Assembly (NCBI GenBank): GCA_949318235.1
Contig: OX439132.1
Span: forward strand, 13,780,445 to 13,844,444
From: Ecdyonurus torrentis
Lineage: Eukaryota; Arthropoda; Insecta; Ephemeroptera; Heptageniidae
Direction of reading: 5' to 3'
Length of the DNA stretch: 64,000 bases
Made by a program: the position numbers and the translations under genes. The notes under the pieces are model-generated. The model made no database searches, was not told the origin of the DNA, and saw nothing but the letters and a program-made list of their open reading frames with translations. Within the stretch, counting starts at the first letter, position 1. Each line of letters begins with the position of its first letter. Of the stretch, positions 14,613 through 28,730 are shown in pieces.

Positions 14613-16038
14613 TAGTATTACTGTATAATAATTACCATAATACAGATTATACAGAATTATAAAATATTATAATTAAATTAAAAAAATAAAAATAAATAAG
14701 CCTAGGATATTTCAATTATGTATAATTATACATAATTGAAATAAGTTATAATTTTATTTTTATTTTTACTATTTTACTTAATTTATATAATATAATTAAA
14801 GGATATATTCTTATATTTATATGATAAAAATCAATTAAAATATTAAAAATATAAATACAATCATAACATATTAATGTAACACCATCATTTTAATTGTTAT
14901 TATTTTAAACACACAATTATACAAAATCCAATCAATTAGACAATATCCTTTTTATCATAATTTTTTTACACAGATAATGTCTTATTAATTTATATTTTTA
15001 TTTATACTTAAGTTATACTTTATATTTCAAAACGAATAAAGTATCTACAGAACAAACATCAATTTAATTTTCAAATAAAGGAAAGTATTTTGGTAATGAA
15101 GTATCAAAAATTTTAAATTTATAAAATAAATATTTTATAACTAAATAATAATTTTTTCATAACAATAAACTTAAAACAATTAAGTGTTATATTTTGTCAT
15201 CGTGCAATCAGTGTGCAAAGGAAAAATGTTTTATACTGTACAGTAAATTTTAATACATTGTATAATGTGTATATTATCGTTATGTATTAAAATATAATAA
15301 TAATAATTAACATAATAAATTTAAAGTTTTCTTCATTTTAAGTGTTTTGTAATCTTCCCTCCAAAACTAAAAAAAAAAAGTGGTTTCTTTCATCTTCTAC
15401 GTGTAAAAAGTAAGAAGAAATAATTTAAATAAGTATTAACAAAATTATTTGTTTTACGTTAAAAATATCACATTTTTATGAAATTCTAATTAAAATTTAT
15501 TAGCAATGTTAGTTTTGTAGTAATAATTCAAATTAAGTCAGGTAATCAAAGTGATGAGTTTAAAAAAACAGTGAAGCTTATATACTCTGGAGGTAGATTG
15601 ATTCTTAACTCGCGTTATATGTTATAGACAGGCAGGTAGGACAATAGATATAGGCTAGGTAGGAGGTAGGGTGTGGAGGTGGAGAGGGTGGCTGTCAAGT
15701 AACAAAAGATCGCAAAATTTGTTTTCATTTTTTTTTAACAATACAAGCTTTTGATTATATTATGTATAATCCAACTGTAGTGTATAGCTGTGCGAGTACT
15801 TGCGTGGAAGTTGGAAGAAATATATTTCATTTACCTGACCTGTTGAAGCAGGTGTGACAATCCATGTATTTTTAACTATTTTTTTTTAGATGAGGTAAAT
15901 GAAAACATCGATTGGTTCATATTTAATTACTCAGTTCAGCTACTTTTCAGTTGTGATAATTGATAATTTTTTTCTGTGAGTGACTTAAAACTAAATGCAG
16001 AAGCCAAAGAAGTTAAAATAAAAAATAGACAAGCTTAG
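14613..16038. other. AT-rich intergenic DNA
   Basis: Includes a purine-rich patch (GGCAGGTAGGACAATAG through GGAGGTGGAGAGGGTGG, 15628-15695). No gene seen. A GA tract follows at 16040-16062. Confidence 0.5.
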
Positions 16039-16799
16039 AGAGGGAGAGAGAGAGAGAGAGAGATCTTGATGAAGGGTTATGTTGACCTATCGTCGTATCT
16101 TACAAAAAACACGGCTGTCGTCTTTAACTGTCACCCTCAAGCCTTCGTTTTCTTCTTCTTTTTTAACTACTTGAATGCTCTCAAGAGCTCGATTAGTAGT
16201 GACATCGAAAAGAAATCTTTCTGTTTGTGTATCTCTAAATGTTAGGTAATTTGTTTAATTTTAGAACCTTTATTATTATTATTTCTTCTTCTTCTATATA
16301 ATAACAAGCTTGTCTCTTGAAAACATAAGAAAAACACATCAAAAATGTTTACAAATTAGTTTTAATTTAAATTTAAATAAAATGAAATATTTAAAATAAT
16401 ATTGAACGTTAAATAAAATAGGATGAATATTTAAAAATGCTGTGGGATACAATTTTTAATTCAGTATTTAACATATATAAAACTATATGTTGTATGTACA
16501 AAAATTGAAATAATTTAAAATTTTCATTTCGTTGTATGTTGTTTTTTAATTATAAAACTCATTCATTCTATTTTATTTTTTTCATTGTTTTTATATTAAT
16601 TAATATTACATAGACCAGCAGATACTAATTAATTTAAAACAAAATAACATGTGACTCATGACTATATAGTAGTAGTACGTGTGTATAAAATAAAAATAAA
16701 TCTTTGTTAAATAATTACCTTAATTATTGATAATAGAGTATGGCAGGCAGTAGCAATCAAGTTAAGTTAATTATTGTTGCGTTAAGGTTACATGATTCT

Positions 16800-17000
16800 A
16801 ATCAGCTTTATGCGGTGATGTATTATGGGTGGGGGGTGGACAGCTGACGACGGTGGGGGGTTGAGGGGAGGTGATTCACGAGGGATGTCAAGTCAAAAGC
16901 GCCCCCAAGCCTCTAAATCTCAACTTCCCACCCCACATGTGGCTATGCAATGAAGGGTGAACGAAAGATGAATGTCTATGACGTCATCAAAATCATTTAC
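16800..17000. promoter_or_regulatory. GC-elevated island with G-tracts and CRE
   Basis: GGGTGGGGGGTGG, GGTGGGGGGTTGAGGGGAGG and AAGCGCCCCCAAG are followed by ACATGTGG and ATGACGTCAT. Complex, non-repetitive and non-coding; candidate regulatory element. Confidence 0.4.
16979..16986. promoter_or_regulatory. CRE palindrome TGACGTCA
   Basis: ATGACGTCAT (10-bp palindrome) at the 3' end of the GC-elevated island 16800-17000. This context makes a regulatory role more credible than for the other matches. Confidence 0.45.
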
Positions 17001-17638
17001 CTAAAGTGATTAACAAATGTTCTATGTAACTTGTGAAAAATTAGCTGCTAAAGTGTTTGTTATTATTTTTAGCAGTATAGTTTAAAAGAGAAGGGGAGTC
17101 AAGTGCAATTTCTATTCATTTTCAATATGCATTTTGTACTTGAGCAAATACGGAAAGCTTTTTTTCTTAGTAAAATTAATTATTTATTTCCATATACTTC
17201 TTTCCACAGTATTTTAATTTTCAGACAACTTTTTTTAATGAAAGTAAATATATAATATTATATTGAAACAAACTTTTACTATAAATTATTGAAACATTAT
17301 CAAAAAACATCACTAAATTTCACTCCAAAGAAAACGTTGTTTATTTATTTTTTTTGGTTTTCAAAACTCAAAATTTTCACGATGTATGAACTGTTGAACT
17401 TTTCAAACAAAAATTATAAACGTATATATTTTAATCACATTGATTGTTGATTTTGTATTAATTGCTACATTGTTTAAAAAACTAGTTCTAGGGTTATATA
17501 AATAATTATAATAGAGACTAAAATTAGTTAAAACTCATTCAGTTCTATTTTACAACTGCTGAATTTATTCCTTTGTATTTGAATATAATACAAAATATTA
17601 CATTTTTCCCTACTTTATCAAATTCGTATGTATGGATG
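17001..17638. other. AT-rich intergenic DNA
   Basis: No gene, RNA or repeat family recognised. Confidence 0.5.
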
Positions 17639-17713
<75 letters not shown>

Positions 17714-17720
17714 TGATATA

Positions 17721-17787
<67 letters not shown>

Positions 17788-17788
17788 A
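17639..17788. repeat. compound (TA)n-(AC)n microsatellite
   Basis: Two TA arrays split by CAGTGA at 17711, ending in about 8 AC units. Confidence 0.95.
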
Positions 17789-18049
17789 AACCAAACATAA
17801 AAATTAAATAACGTAACAAAGTACTTTTTGGTATAAACCATAAATGTCATTTCATTGTTAAATTTATTGCATAGTAAATGAATTAACAACACTATTTAAT
17901 TTTATATAAGATTTAAAACAATTTTTATAAATAAAACTAACAATAAAAAAGTACGATTTCATATAAAAACTTTTTATATACTATATATATATATGTTATA
18001 CTTAAATACATTTAAGAATTATCTTTGAGTCATGAGTTCTCTGGTAATA

Positions 18050-18054
<5 letters not shown>

Positions 18055-18107
<53 letters not shown>

Positions 18108-18120
18108 TTATATTATATAT
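18055..18120. repeat. (TA)n microsatellite
   Basis: About 33 units with TTTA interruptions. Confidence 0.9.
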
Positions 18121-20250
18121 ACAGTACACAGAGAATAAAAGAAAAAGTTGATGGTGATAACGAAAATAAAACATAGAATTAATGTCATCGTATTTATTTT
18201 ATGATCATTTATGATAGTCATTTATATAGATGTATTTTAATACCTCAATAAAAACTTACTTTTTGTTTATTATCCTAAACATAAAAAAGGAATATATAGC
18301 TCTTTACCATGTATCATATTTTTATTATTATATATTATATTATATAATTTATACATTTTTTTTACTCTTTTGTGTATGTGGGCTAAAATCCCGCATTTAC
18401 ATATTTCTCGTCATGTTATTATTTTTTGTTAAAGATACCATTAAAGAGTCTTGGGATAATTAATAATATTTAAAGACAATAAAATAATTTTTTATTACGT
18501 CCTAAAGTGTTTTTTTTTTAACAATAATTTTAAATATTAGTAACACGTGTGTTGAAATAAATGCCCGCATTACATTTATTTTATAGTAGTTTTACACATT
18601 ACAACACTTCAGAAATTAAATCGTTATAGGCGCGGCAAGATGTCCTAAAGTACATTATATAAAAAAGGCGTAAAATACTATGTGTTTTTTATGTTTGTGT
18701 TTTTTGTGTTTATAATAGTCGAATGACAAAATCTAGTTTCATCGACAAATGATAGAATTTCAGCGCAGCACATGGGCAGCTGAAGGCCCAAATTAACAAA
18801 TAAACTTATTAAATTCACAGTCTGGAATCCAACATAATATTCGTCGAAACTATGTGAATGTTTTAGCAGGCTGGTCATTGTTATCACTCATTTAAAGCTG
18901 TATACGGCTGTATATTTATTTATAATTAACTTCTTTTTTTTTTTTTTTTATCGTTAATTTCTGCCATTGTCACATTATTTGGCAGCTCTAAGGCAAAGTA
19001 AGAGAACTTAAAGTCCTAATAACTAAATAATTATATTTTACTTTAAAACAACAAAAATTAAGGTTAAAGAAGTTTCTCATAAGTAAGAGTACAATTATGA
19101 AAACTTATACTTCAACACATTCATTTCCACATATAGTAGCTCTTTTAAATGTAATTTTGCAATACTTTTAGTTAAAAACATTAAAAACAAATATTCATTA
19201 TAAATAGTATAATTAAAAAGAAAAAGAGTATTGTGTATATTTTAATTATGTATTTTATATTATCTTAAGTTTAATATGCATGTGTCATAAAATTGCATTT
19301 TTATTATTATTGTTATGCAACTCCTTTATTTCTTTTTTGATTAAAATCTTTTATGATTTACAGCTATAATATTAAGATTATATATAACATATTATACAGT
19401 AAACCATGTGGTGTATAGTGTATAAAAATTACAATAACTTATTCTTTATGATTATATGATTTTTATCTATTTTTAAAATATATATATAATATCCTATATA
19501 TACACCCCATTCTTAATAAAAATTGTTAGCGTGTGCTTCGATAACCCCCTACTGTGGGGTTGGTTGTATGGTGTTGTTTTTCGTCTTTTGCGGAGTATGC
19601 CGGAGTGTTTCTGGTACGTTGCGATACGCTAAAGTCGTTAATTTGTTGACAGAAAACGCTTATATGTGCGTGGTACCGACTGAATTTTTGCGATCAGCTA
19701 AATAGAAATGAGTGGAGTATATAGAGGGTTATACACAATAAGGCATATTACTTTGTAATCATGATAAAACGTAGCTTAGTTAGAAAGTAAATCGTGGATT
19801 TTATATATACGAAAGTGAATATTTTCATCGTAAGCAACTTTTTTTATATTAAAATAAAAAATTATTATTATTAAGAGATTTTTTTTTAAATAAAATCATT
19901 TTTCTATAAGTATTGTATAATTTTTTTGTTTGCTTCGACATTTTCACATCATTTCCACACATTTTAATTAGCTGTTCTATCAACATGGCGGTAAAAAAAA
20001 AAAAACTTCAAATAACTGAATATTGCTCCTTATATAAAATTAATTAATTTTTTTTATTTAAAAAATATAGTACAAAAGTTCATATTATACATATAAAAAT
20101 TCTAATTAATTTTTTTAATATATATATTTATAAGCGAGTGTTTCTGTCATTTTAAAATATAAAAGAAATCATTTTTACATTTTTTTTTTAGATTTTATTA
20201 TTTTTGTCTGTGGTATTTTTAATTAAGACTTGTCCACTTGAATGTGTGAG
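18121..20250. other. AT-rich intergenic DNA
   Basis: Mixed-composition patches at 18610-18900 and 19520-19700 carry short frames with no recognisable protein features. GTCCTAAAGT occurs at about 18499 and 18641. No gene is supported. Confidence 0.5.
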
Positions 20251-20400
20251 AATTGATTACGTTTAACGTTAGGCGAGTGCTGGTGACTGGTGACAACATC
20301 AACTTCTCAATTAAGCTAACGTACAAGCAAAATTACCTTACTAACACTCCAAGCTCGCTCACACATTGCGGTCACTCAACATTTCTCACAAACCAATTAT
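20251..20400. promoter_or_regulatory. complex non-coding island
   Basis: Balanced composition without repeats (GCGAGTGCTGGTGACTGGTG; CGCTCACACATTGCGGTCAC) between AT-rich flanks. The short frame through it has no recognisable features. Confidence 0.3.
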
Positions 20401-20852
20401 TTGACCTCAATTTTGTTAACATATATATGAAAGAGAGGGGAAAATATTAATATAAAAATATATGTTACTCTGATTTTAAGGACGTTTAATTAATTATACT
20501 ATTTTCAAATAAAATATCTTCCACTTATACTTAAATTCAAATAAGGATTTTAAAAGTATCTACCTGCAAAATTATACAAGAAAACGTCGGAGGGAAAGAG
20601 AGAGGGAGAACTTGAATATATTGTTCTGAAATTTAAGATTCTTTTTTATTATTTTCTATATGAAAAGATAATACAATTACTATTGTTTTTTGTTTTTACT
20701 TTACTTTATGCACTCAACACAGACTAGAGGACCATTGTGACATGACCATCATCAGTGAGCTCTTGACAGAAGTGAAAAGCAAGATCATGTGCTAAACTTG
20801 ACTTTTAAATTGGTTGTAAAGCTAATACGAGCAAAGATTTTTAATTTAAAGC

Positions 20853-21153
20853 AATATTAGACCAAATGTCATGAAACAACGTGTGCTTTTTTTAATGATT
20901 AAACACAAAATGGGATCTCCAAAACTGATGACAAATGTTACCAGAATGTAAATGTGGCCACAAAAGAAAGCGATAAAATGCTGTAAAGTATGCTAACAAA
21001 ATTCTGACGTCAGAAATAGGCAACAATCAGTTTATATAAAAATGTTGTGCGGGTTGCGTAAATTGAAATTTTCTGATCACTACTACGGCGCGCAATATTA
21101 TTATTAGGCCCAACAAGTGCATGATATTCTTATTTGTTCTTATGGTCTATTCC
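20853..21153 (+). mobile_element. dispersed repeat with ATAGACCA ends, copy 2
   Basis: Same block order and orientation as 1463-1800, about 300 bp long, with a diverged left end (ATTAGACCA) and a right end TATGGTCTATTCCC. The conserved core is AAAATGTTGTGCGGGTTGCG. Length differences come from several indels, so the copies are not recent. Confidence 0.7.
21005..21012. promoter_or_regulatory. CRE palindrome TGACGTCA
   Basis: CTGACGTCAG inside the second copy of the dispersed element (20853-21153). Confidence 0.4.
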
Positions 21154-22552
21154 CTATATACCAGCAAAAATTAGCAATTAATTCTCATAAACCAATTGTT
21201 TTTCGTAATATTAAAAATATTATGCATTAATTACTATAAGATTACATAATTTATTTTAATTTATTTCATGTACACTTACGTATATATAAGAACACGAAAG
21301 ACATAAACTTTATGAATAAATTTAAGCAATAATAAACTTTAGAATATTATATTTTATCATGTCAATATATCTTAATTACTATATATAAAATATTATATAT
21401 AAATCACTTTATATATATATACACAAAGTTAATAATATAGATATACACACATACATATAGTATTATATTAACAGATAATTAACCCACAGGCTAAAATAAT
21501 ATGAATGCCTATCATCAATTTGCAATATAATATTACACATGGATAAGTATTTTGATTTGAAATACATGTCCATTGTTATATGTTATATTGCTGCGGGCTA
21601 TGTTTGTGTTTTTGTTTTATTTCTCTCTCTCTCTCTAATAATATGATAAATGAGATTAGTAACACACTACAACAACAACAACAACAATGTATGGTATTAA
21701 ACAATAACTGAAGTGAGCACGCACACATATATATACAAAACATGCTCTATTACCAGATGACAATTTATGATTTTATGACCATATATATAAATACAGTATA
21801 TACATGTATATAGTTTCAGTGTAAAACCTCATATGTGGTTATATTAACCCAAAATTTTCAACATTGATAATATTTCCATTTATATATCATTAAATAAAAT
21901 GTTTATAAATAATAATAATAAACTCTTTTAATATAATTTATTATATTTTATTTATTTACTATATCTATATAATTTTATGTACTGTTACAATTTGTTTATT
22001 TATTTAGTTTTATATTTTATATTATATTATATATTATATCTCTGTATATATATCTAAATAATGTTAAATGTTATTTTAAATATTTATATTATTTTATTAG
22101 TCATTTATATTCATGTTAAAATTACAAAATAAATATAAATGAAATTTTTATTGTACATTTTATATGTGCTTATGGTATATATAGAGAGATATATATTATT
22201 ATTTGAATTCGTATGGGATTTTAGTGGTGAAATGGTTTTAATTTTGTTGAATAAAATTAATTGCTTTATCACAATATTTATTTTTTTTTTATTTTTTTTT
22301 TTTTTGACAGACAGCCCGTGTATTTGTTTTTTTCTCTTTTTGGGTTCATATTTGTGTTTCGCATATTTTTATATTGTTATTATTTTACACATTATGAAGT
22401 ATTGCAAAAATATACCCCCGTTTAAATTCCTGTTGGAGCTATACAAACTTATGGCAAAAGAGACATTCAAGATATCACTCGTACATCCATAAGTAAGTTT
22501 TCTATGGCTTTGTACGCTCCTACACATCCTTGTTAAATGAGCAGTTAACTAA
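21154..22552. other. AT-rich intergenic DNA
   Basis: Contains CAACAACAACAACAAC (about 21670) and short TA and CT tracts. The 117-codon frame at 22139-22492 is Phe/Leu/Ile-rich, as expected of T-rich DNA, and has no family resemblance. Confidence 0.5.
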
Positions 22553-22692
22553 GGTTGCGATTTATCAAACCACTATAAGGTTACTTAAATGTCTTAGGAA
22601 TTTTAAGACCTTAGGATTTCTAAGCATAATTATAAAGAAATTCTAAGGATTTTAGGTAACCTAACAAGTTAGTGTTTTTGATGAATTGCACC
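22553..22692 (+). mobile_element. MITE family with GATTCATCAAA ends, copy A
   Basis: The inverted ends read GGTTGCGATTTATCAAA on the left and GGGTGCAATTCATCAAA on the right (opposite strand), with TAA next to both. The interior shares TTAAGACCTTAGGATTTCTAA and AACAAGTTAG with the element at 29110-29245 read on the other strand, so this is a dispersed family. A TAA target duplication would suit the PIF/Harbinger group, but that is only a suggestion. Confidence 0.7.
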
Positions 22693-23318
22693 CTAAAGAC
22701 ACTTTCCATATTATACAGTATAGTACATCCTTAACACCATATGAAATGATATATAACTTTATAATAAAAATTAAGTTATCTCATAGTGTATGCTCGGTGT
22801 AATATCTTTCCGGGCTATCTCTATTACTGCCAAAATGTCCCCTTAAGTTTGGGGACCGTATTTTAGAGATCTAAAAATATTTACCTGCTTAACGCTAGTG
22901 GAATTTTTATTGATAAAAAAGTATCTTGTGGTTTGAAAAAAAAATATTTACTTCCATATAAAGGTTGAAAGTGGTTAAGATGAATAAATATATACAGTAG
23001 TTGCAGTAAATTTAACTTACGTATAGTAACTTATTGTTTTTATTACAATTTTAATGAACTGAGAACATTTAATGATGATAATATTTAGTGTGATATAAAA
23101 AAGAAATAAAGATAAAAAAAAAAGACAAAATTTATTAACATTTCAGAAAAAAAAAAAAAAGAATAAAACGTAAGCAGTAAAAAATGACAAAAATCTGCAA
23201 ATATAACAGTTGAAAGAAAATGTATATAGTGAAAATTAAATAGCGAGGGATGGAAAGAGAAAAAATATAGCATCAAAATACAGAACAAAAATATTTAAAG
23301 ACCACAAAGTAGAATGGG

Positions 23319-23321
<3 letters not shown>

Positions 23322-23364
<43 letters not shown>
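23322..23364. repeat. (TA)n microsatellite
   Basis: About 21 TA units. Followed by a GC-richer patch with GCTGCTGCTGCTGCTTCCCG near 23452. Confidence 0.9.
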
Positions 23365-23366
<2 letters not shown>

Positions 23367-23554
23367 AAGATATTTACGAGGATCTAGATATTTTGAAACA
23401 GGTCGTATTTTATGTGTTTATTTTGTGACAGAAGCAACCTTGCTGTGTGCATTGCTGCTGCTGCTGCTTCCCGCCGAGCTTTTGTAGTTACAACCAATAT
23501 TATCAGCATAAGTTATCACATTTTCTCCCTACATATAGCTTGATATCAAACTAG

Positions 23555-23555
23555 A

Positions 23556-23592
<37 letters not shown>
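23555..23592 (+). repeat. (GA)n microsatellite
   Basis: About 18 GA units with one AA interruption. Confidence 0.9.
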
Positions 23593-23728
23593 TGGTATGG
23601 TGGTGGTTATTGTGGGCCAAAAACTAACACACAAAATAACGATATAACACTACGATACCACTTTACTCGACTAATGGTCGCATTGGGAATCAGATTATTA
23701 TAGTATTAAATCATTTTTTTACTCTCTG

Positions 23729-23731
<3 letters not shown>

Positions 23732-23821
<90 letters not shown>
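23732..23821. repeat. (TA)n microsatellite
   Basis: About 45 perfect TA units. Confidence 0.95.
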
Positions 23822-23826
<5 letters not shown>

Positions 23827-24262
23827 AACAAAAATATAATATAAAAATACTTTTCACCATTATAATATCCAATATATATAAAATACTATTGCCTCAATAT
23901 GAAATGGTATTATATATACATACACATATATATATTTATTTTTTTATTTATTTATATACATACATATTCTTTTGGGAACGATAAAAAGCGACGATATGAT
24001 CTGTATCTGATCACTCTCTAATTACGTTGTCACACCCATCGGTTTGTTAGATCCTTTGTGTGTAGCAAAATGTCACTATGACCACGAGCGGCGAATGCAT
24101 GCCCACCTACTCTATATCTATACCCATTGGCTATATTCACGTGATACATTACATTAGCACAAAGAGAAATTTTACAATTAAACCACAGACTTTTTTTTTT
24201 CGAATGCTAATAATCAAATGTTATTTTTGTTGTCATTTATATCATATAAAAAGTTTAATTAG

Positions 24263-24371
<109 letters not shown>

Positions 24372-24466
24372 GGGTTGTCAATAATAATTTCTTTTGATCT
24401 TTTTTGCGTGTATTTGATATATGTGTAATTAAAATAAAAATATTATTTGTTTTTTTTTCTTTTATG

Positions 24467-24469
<3 letters not shown>

Positions 24470-24550
<81 letters not shown>
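24470..24550. repeat. (TA)n microsatellite
   Basis: About 40 perfect TA units, 100 bp after the previous array; the two are separated by T-rich sequence. Confidence 0.95.
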
Positions 24551-24555
<5 letters not shown>

Positions 24556-24992
24556 ATAGCCTTTGGATATAGGTATATTAGTTTTTGAAGACATGTTATT
24601 TTAAATTAAAACTATGTTTGACATTTTTGTATTTATTAATAAAAAAAATGTTTTTGTCATTTCCAGAGCTGTGTTACTGTTTTTGTTACTAATTTGTTGG
24701 TTGAAATTACTTCAAATAAAAAAAAAAACTTCATTAACAAATAATATAATCCTCAACTTTGACATTTGACAAATTTAATAATGATTGACAGTGTTTTATG
24801 AGCTGTAATGATTTCTATATATTGATATTGTATTTCAAATTTGAAAACAATATAATCTTGCTTGAAGAAAATAGTAATGAAATTTTCGCAAGTGCCCGAA
24901 CATGGAAAGAAGAAATTATGTAACGTAATCCCGCAGCTATACAACATAAATGTTACTAAATTAGAAGAGCATATAGATAACAATTAGGCAGC

Positions 24993-25056
24993 ACAACATA
25001 ACGTTTATGCTATATAATACAGCTATATTGCACAGTATAGCATAAATTATGTTGTT
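24993..25056. repeat. short inverted repeat, ACAACATAA / AGCATAAA type
   Basis: ACAACATAACGTTTATGCTA pairs with TAGCATAAATTATGTTGT around a 20-bp loop. Related half-sites (AGCATAAT, ATTATGCT) occur near 977-1060, 13051-13125 and 13213. This may be a relic of a decayed foldback family. Confidence 0.45.
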
Positions 25057-25668
25057 TCGAATCAATAAAATTTTGCTGAAATAATAGCAATAAAAGTGAT
25101 CATACTATTATATTATTATAACTGCTGTAATAATTTTAACATCCACCAAAATAATTTCTATTTTAATGTGCAAAATTGTGAATAGATTTTAGAACTACTT
25201 TTATTTTTTAAATATTTTATGTAGGTATGGTAGCAATTAAATTAAGTGTGCATTCACTAGGTTATATTAAAACAGTCCAACGTCTATCTTCTGAAAATCG
25301 TTCAATTAACGTTCAATTTAAATTATCTTTTGAACGAAAGTGTCCTTCTTTAAGATGCCTTGATTAAACCCTTTACATTAATTATGTTAATAAATTGTTA
25401 AAAATATTTTCATTTTCTTAAAAATATAGGTGGCAGCACTAAACAATAAAAAATAGCATTTTTATGCAACCTGCAGAACATTTAGTCACAAACAGTTGCC
25501 TATGTGTAAGGCAATTTTCGAACTTTTTTTTTTCACTCAATAAAACCCTTTGCAATAAAAAACCCTTTGAAATTGAAAATTGAAACTAAAAAGATTAAAT
25601 TTCTCATCATCAACAGTCAACAGTATTATTATTAAAAGACGGAAAATAAGAAGAGTTATTTTCATTTT

Positions 25669-25703
<35 letters not shown>

Positions 25704-26624
25704 ATGAGCTCCTGAGGCTTTAAAATGTCTACTATATTAATATGACTTGCTATCACAAGAGCAGTATGACATGTCATGGCATTCATCTAATTAACTTTTA
25801 CTACAAAGAGGTCACAATACTATACTTCAACGCATTGTACAGGAAATTAAACTCAAGTACTATAACTGTTATTAAAATTGTAATCATCATCAATGTTCTA
25901 TTATTTTGCATTAACAGTTTTTTCCCCAATCTTATATGACCATGATTTTATATAAAGTGTATAAACTAGCCTAAGTAAATATTAATATGCAAATAAAAAA
26001 GGTTGCACATTTTTGTATGTATGCACGTAATACCACAAATAGTATGTTCATTTGCATAATATATCATAATTTTTGAAGCATGATATTGTTATAGTAAATT
26101 AATATTTTATAATTTTGATGAAAACACAAAGTAAGTGATACGGAAATGTATATGATTTTAATTAAAACCATAATTTATGCTTTTTATTGGAGAATAAAGT
26201 TAAAAAGGCAGAAAATATTGTGACTTTTTATCACTGACATTTCTAAAAATTTATGCTTTGAAAATTAAATAGTATATTATCAAACAAACTTTCATTACAA
26301 TCATTTTTGTAATATAGAAAAACTGCTGATTGACAACCTAAAAGTTAATTTCTTTAATTTAGTCTGTTTCATCTTCTCTCTTTACAATGAACTTTTTTTT
26401 CTTTTTTTTTTAGATTTCTATATAAAATATTTTGTTACGTCGACCACAATTTTCTCTATTATAAAATATACCACAAACTGCCAGAAGGTATACAAAATAT
26501 AAAGAGATAAAATTAGGGTTTATTCTGAACAGAACATAACAAAAATTAAACAAAATAACATCAAATTCATCATAAAACAATATAATAAAACAAATCAGTA
26601 CTTTTTACTTAAATATGAAAATAA

Positions 26625-26631
<7 letters not shown>
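25057..26631. other. AT-rich intergenic DNA
   Basis: Holds a 30-T run at 25671-25700. No gene, RNA or repeat family recognised. Confidence 0.5.
25671..25700 (+). repeat. poly(T), 30 nt
   Basis: One of the two longest homopolymers in the window. Confidence 0.95.

Positions 26632-26707
<76 letters not shown>
26632..26707. repeat. (TA)n microsatellite
   Basis: About 38 perfect TA units. Confidence 0.95.
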
Positions 26708-26709
<2 letters not shown>

Positions 26710-26874
26710 TATAATATTAATTGATAATAAAAATCAAAAGAACTGATAATAAAAAATAAAAATATATACATTGAATTCTGTCTGTAACATATGATATTAT
26801 TTTATTAGCCTCTAGGTGTGTAAAAATATACCCTAAATTTTATTCTTTGTGATTCTATATACATATGAAAACTT

Positions 26875-26885
<11 letters not shown>

Positions 26886-26958
<73 letters not shown>
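26886..26958. repeat. (TA)n microsatellite
   Basis: About 36 TA units, 180 bp after the previous TA array. Confidence 0.95.
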
Positions 26959-26960
<2 letters not shown>

Positions 26961-27151
26961 CAATATACATAACATCAAAGTGATGAAAATACTATTGTTT
27001 CTCTCATCACTCTATTACATCATATGTGTGTGTATGTATTGTATGTATACATATTATACGTTATACATGTATGTAGTTTTAACCCTTAGGCTATTTAAGA
27101 TATATATTTGTATACACATGCATGTATAGGTCTAATAACAAGAGACGAGAG

Positions 27152-27155
27152 AAAT

Positions 27156-27198
<43 letters not shown>
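27152..27198 (+). repeat. (GA)n microsatellite
   Basis: About 22 GA units with one AA interruption; a further short GA tract lies at 27414-27432. Confidence 0.9.
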
Positions 27199-27432
27199 CA
27201 TAGATATGCACTCACAATATGTATAAATAACAATATTGGTATTGTTTATATTTTTTGTTATTCCTATATTGTTGTTGCATATTAAGCTACCGTTTTATTT
27301 ATTATTGATGATAATTTAATGTTATTTTATTTCAATAATGTCACATCACATCATATGTCAATAATATTAATTAATTGTGTCATTTATATGTATAATATTA
27401 TATATGGAATGAGAGAAAGAGAGAGAGAGAGT

Positions 27433-28312
27433 ATACTCTCATATGTGTAATGATTTTACATTTTGACATTATAATATATAAAATTGTTATTTATGACTTT
27501 ATTATTATTATTTATTATTATTATATGAAAGGTATAGATATATAATAATAATTTTAATATAAGCAGATATTGTAATTAGAAGTAATCACAAATAACATAT
27601 ATTTAGATTAAAAGTTATGTATATTATTATTGGTATGTTATAGACATAATATTCAATATTTACTTTGTGTATATAAATTTATTATATAATAATAATAATG
27701 TATTTTCCTATCTATATTGATTGTTTTAACATTATTTAACATTCATATTGAAATTTGAACAGTTGAATTTATTTTATTTCCAAATAGCGCTAAACTTTTA
27801 TTGAAAACGATCCGTTAGTACACGAGGGAAAAAAATATACTCTACTTTTTTTCTAAATAATATTAAATTAATATTCTAATAACTATTATCTAACCAACAA
27901 ACTAATTAAGAATACTCAATCGTGTTGTATATAAAATAAAAGCTATATAATTTGTATAGAAAATTCATATCTAGTATAAGTAATATTATAGTAAAAGCTA
28001 AAAATACACTTTGTACTTTAATTAAAATAAAATCTGTCAGTTAAAAATATGCTTTGAGAGAATAAGAGAAATATTTTCTAGTAGTTAAACAGCAGTTGTT
28101 GAGGTAAAGTTTTTTTTTTTTTTTTTTTTTTTTTAATAGAAACAAAAAGTGACATAAACACAAAACAAAATTACATAATGTAGAGAGTTGGTTGACATGC
28201 CCTGAATATTGTCTAAAAATTTATATAATATGTTTAAAGAAAAAGAAAATGTCACATTTAAAATTACTTCCCTTTATATATGAATAATATTATTTTTTTT
28301 CTTCTTATAAAC
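27433..28312. other. AT-rich intergenic DNA
   Basis: ATT-type low complexity near 27500 and a 24-T run at 28111-28134. No gene seen. Confidence 0.5.

Positions 28313-28378
<66 letters not shown>
28313..28378 (+). repeat. (GA)n microsatellite
   Basis: About 32 GA units. A second short tract follows at 28565-28587. Confidence 0.95.
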
Positions 28379-28382
<4 letters not shown>

Positions 28383-28599
28383 TTGCTTTGCGGTTTTGTA
28401 CTTGACAAATTGAGGTTAAAAGTTTTAATTAACCTAAACACAGAAAAGAAAAAAATAAAGAGGAGAGTAAACATTTTACAGACATGTCGAGGTAAAAAAA
28501 AAGTATAATACGTAACATAATGTCGGAGGAAAAAGCTGTTAATTTACATGTCAGGGTGACGTATGAGAGAAAGAGAGAGAGAGAGAGGTAGGCAGTCGC

Positions 28600-28730
28600 T
28601 TTGTGTAGTGTGACGTGGTGTGTGAGCACGAGGACACGACGAGACGAGACGTACGTCGTGCAATGTCACCATCAGACTGCAATGTCAAGCAAAAAACCCT
28701 TTACCAAACAACAGGTGAAGCAAATGTTCA
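28600..28730. promoter_or_regulatory. GC-elevated stretch beside a GA tract
   Basis: Starts after the GA tract at 28565-28587 and holds GTGTGACGTGGTGTGTGAGC, the partly repetitive CGACGAGACGAGACGTACGT, and CAATGTCACC. No supported frame. Confidence 0.3.

Noticed and set aside
18678..18887. Minus-strand frame thought at first to be a transposase remnant
   Set aside because: No catalytic or DNA-binding motif of Tc1/mariner or another family could be seen in any frame.
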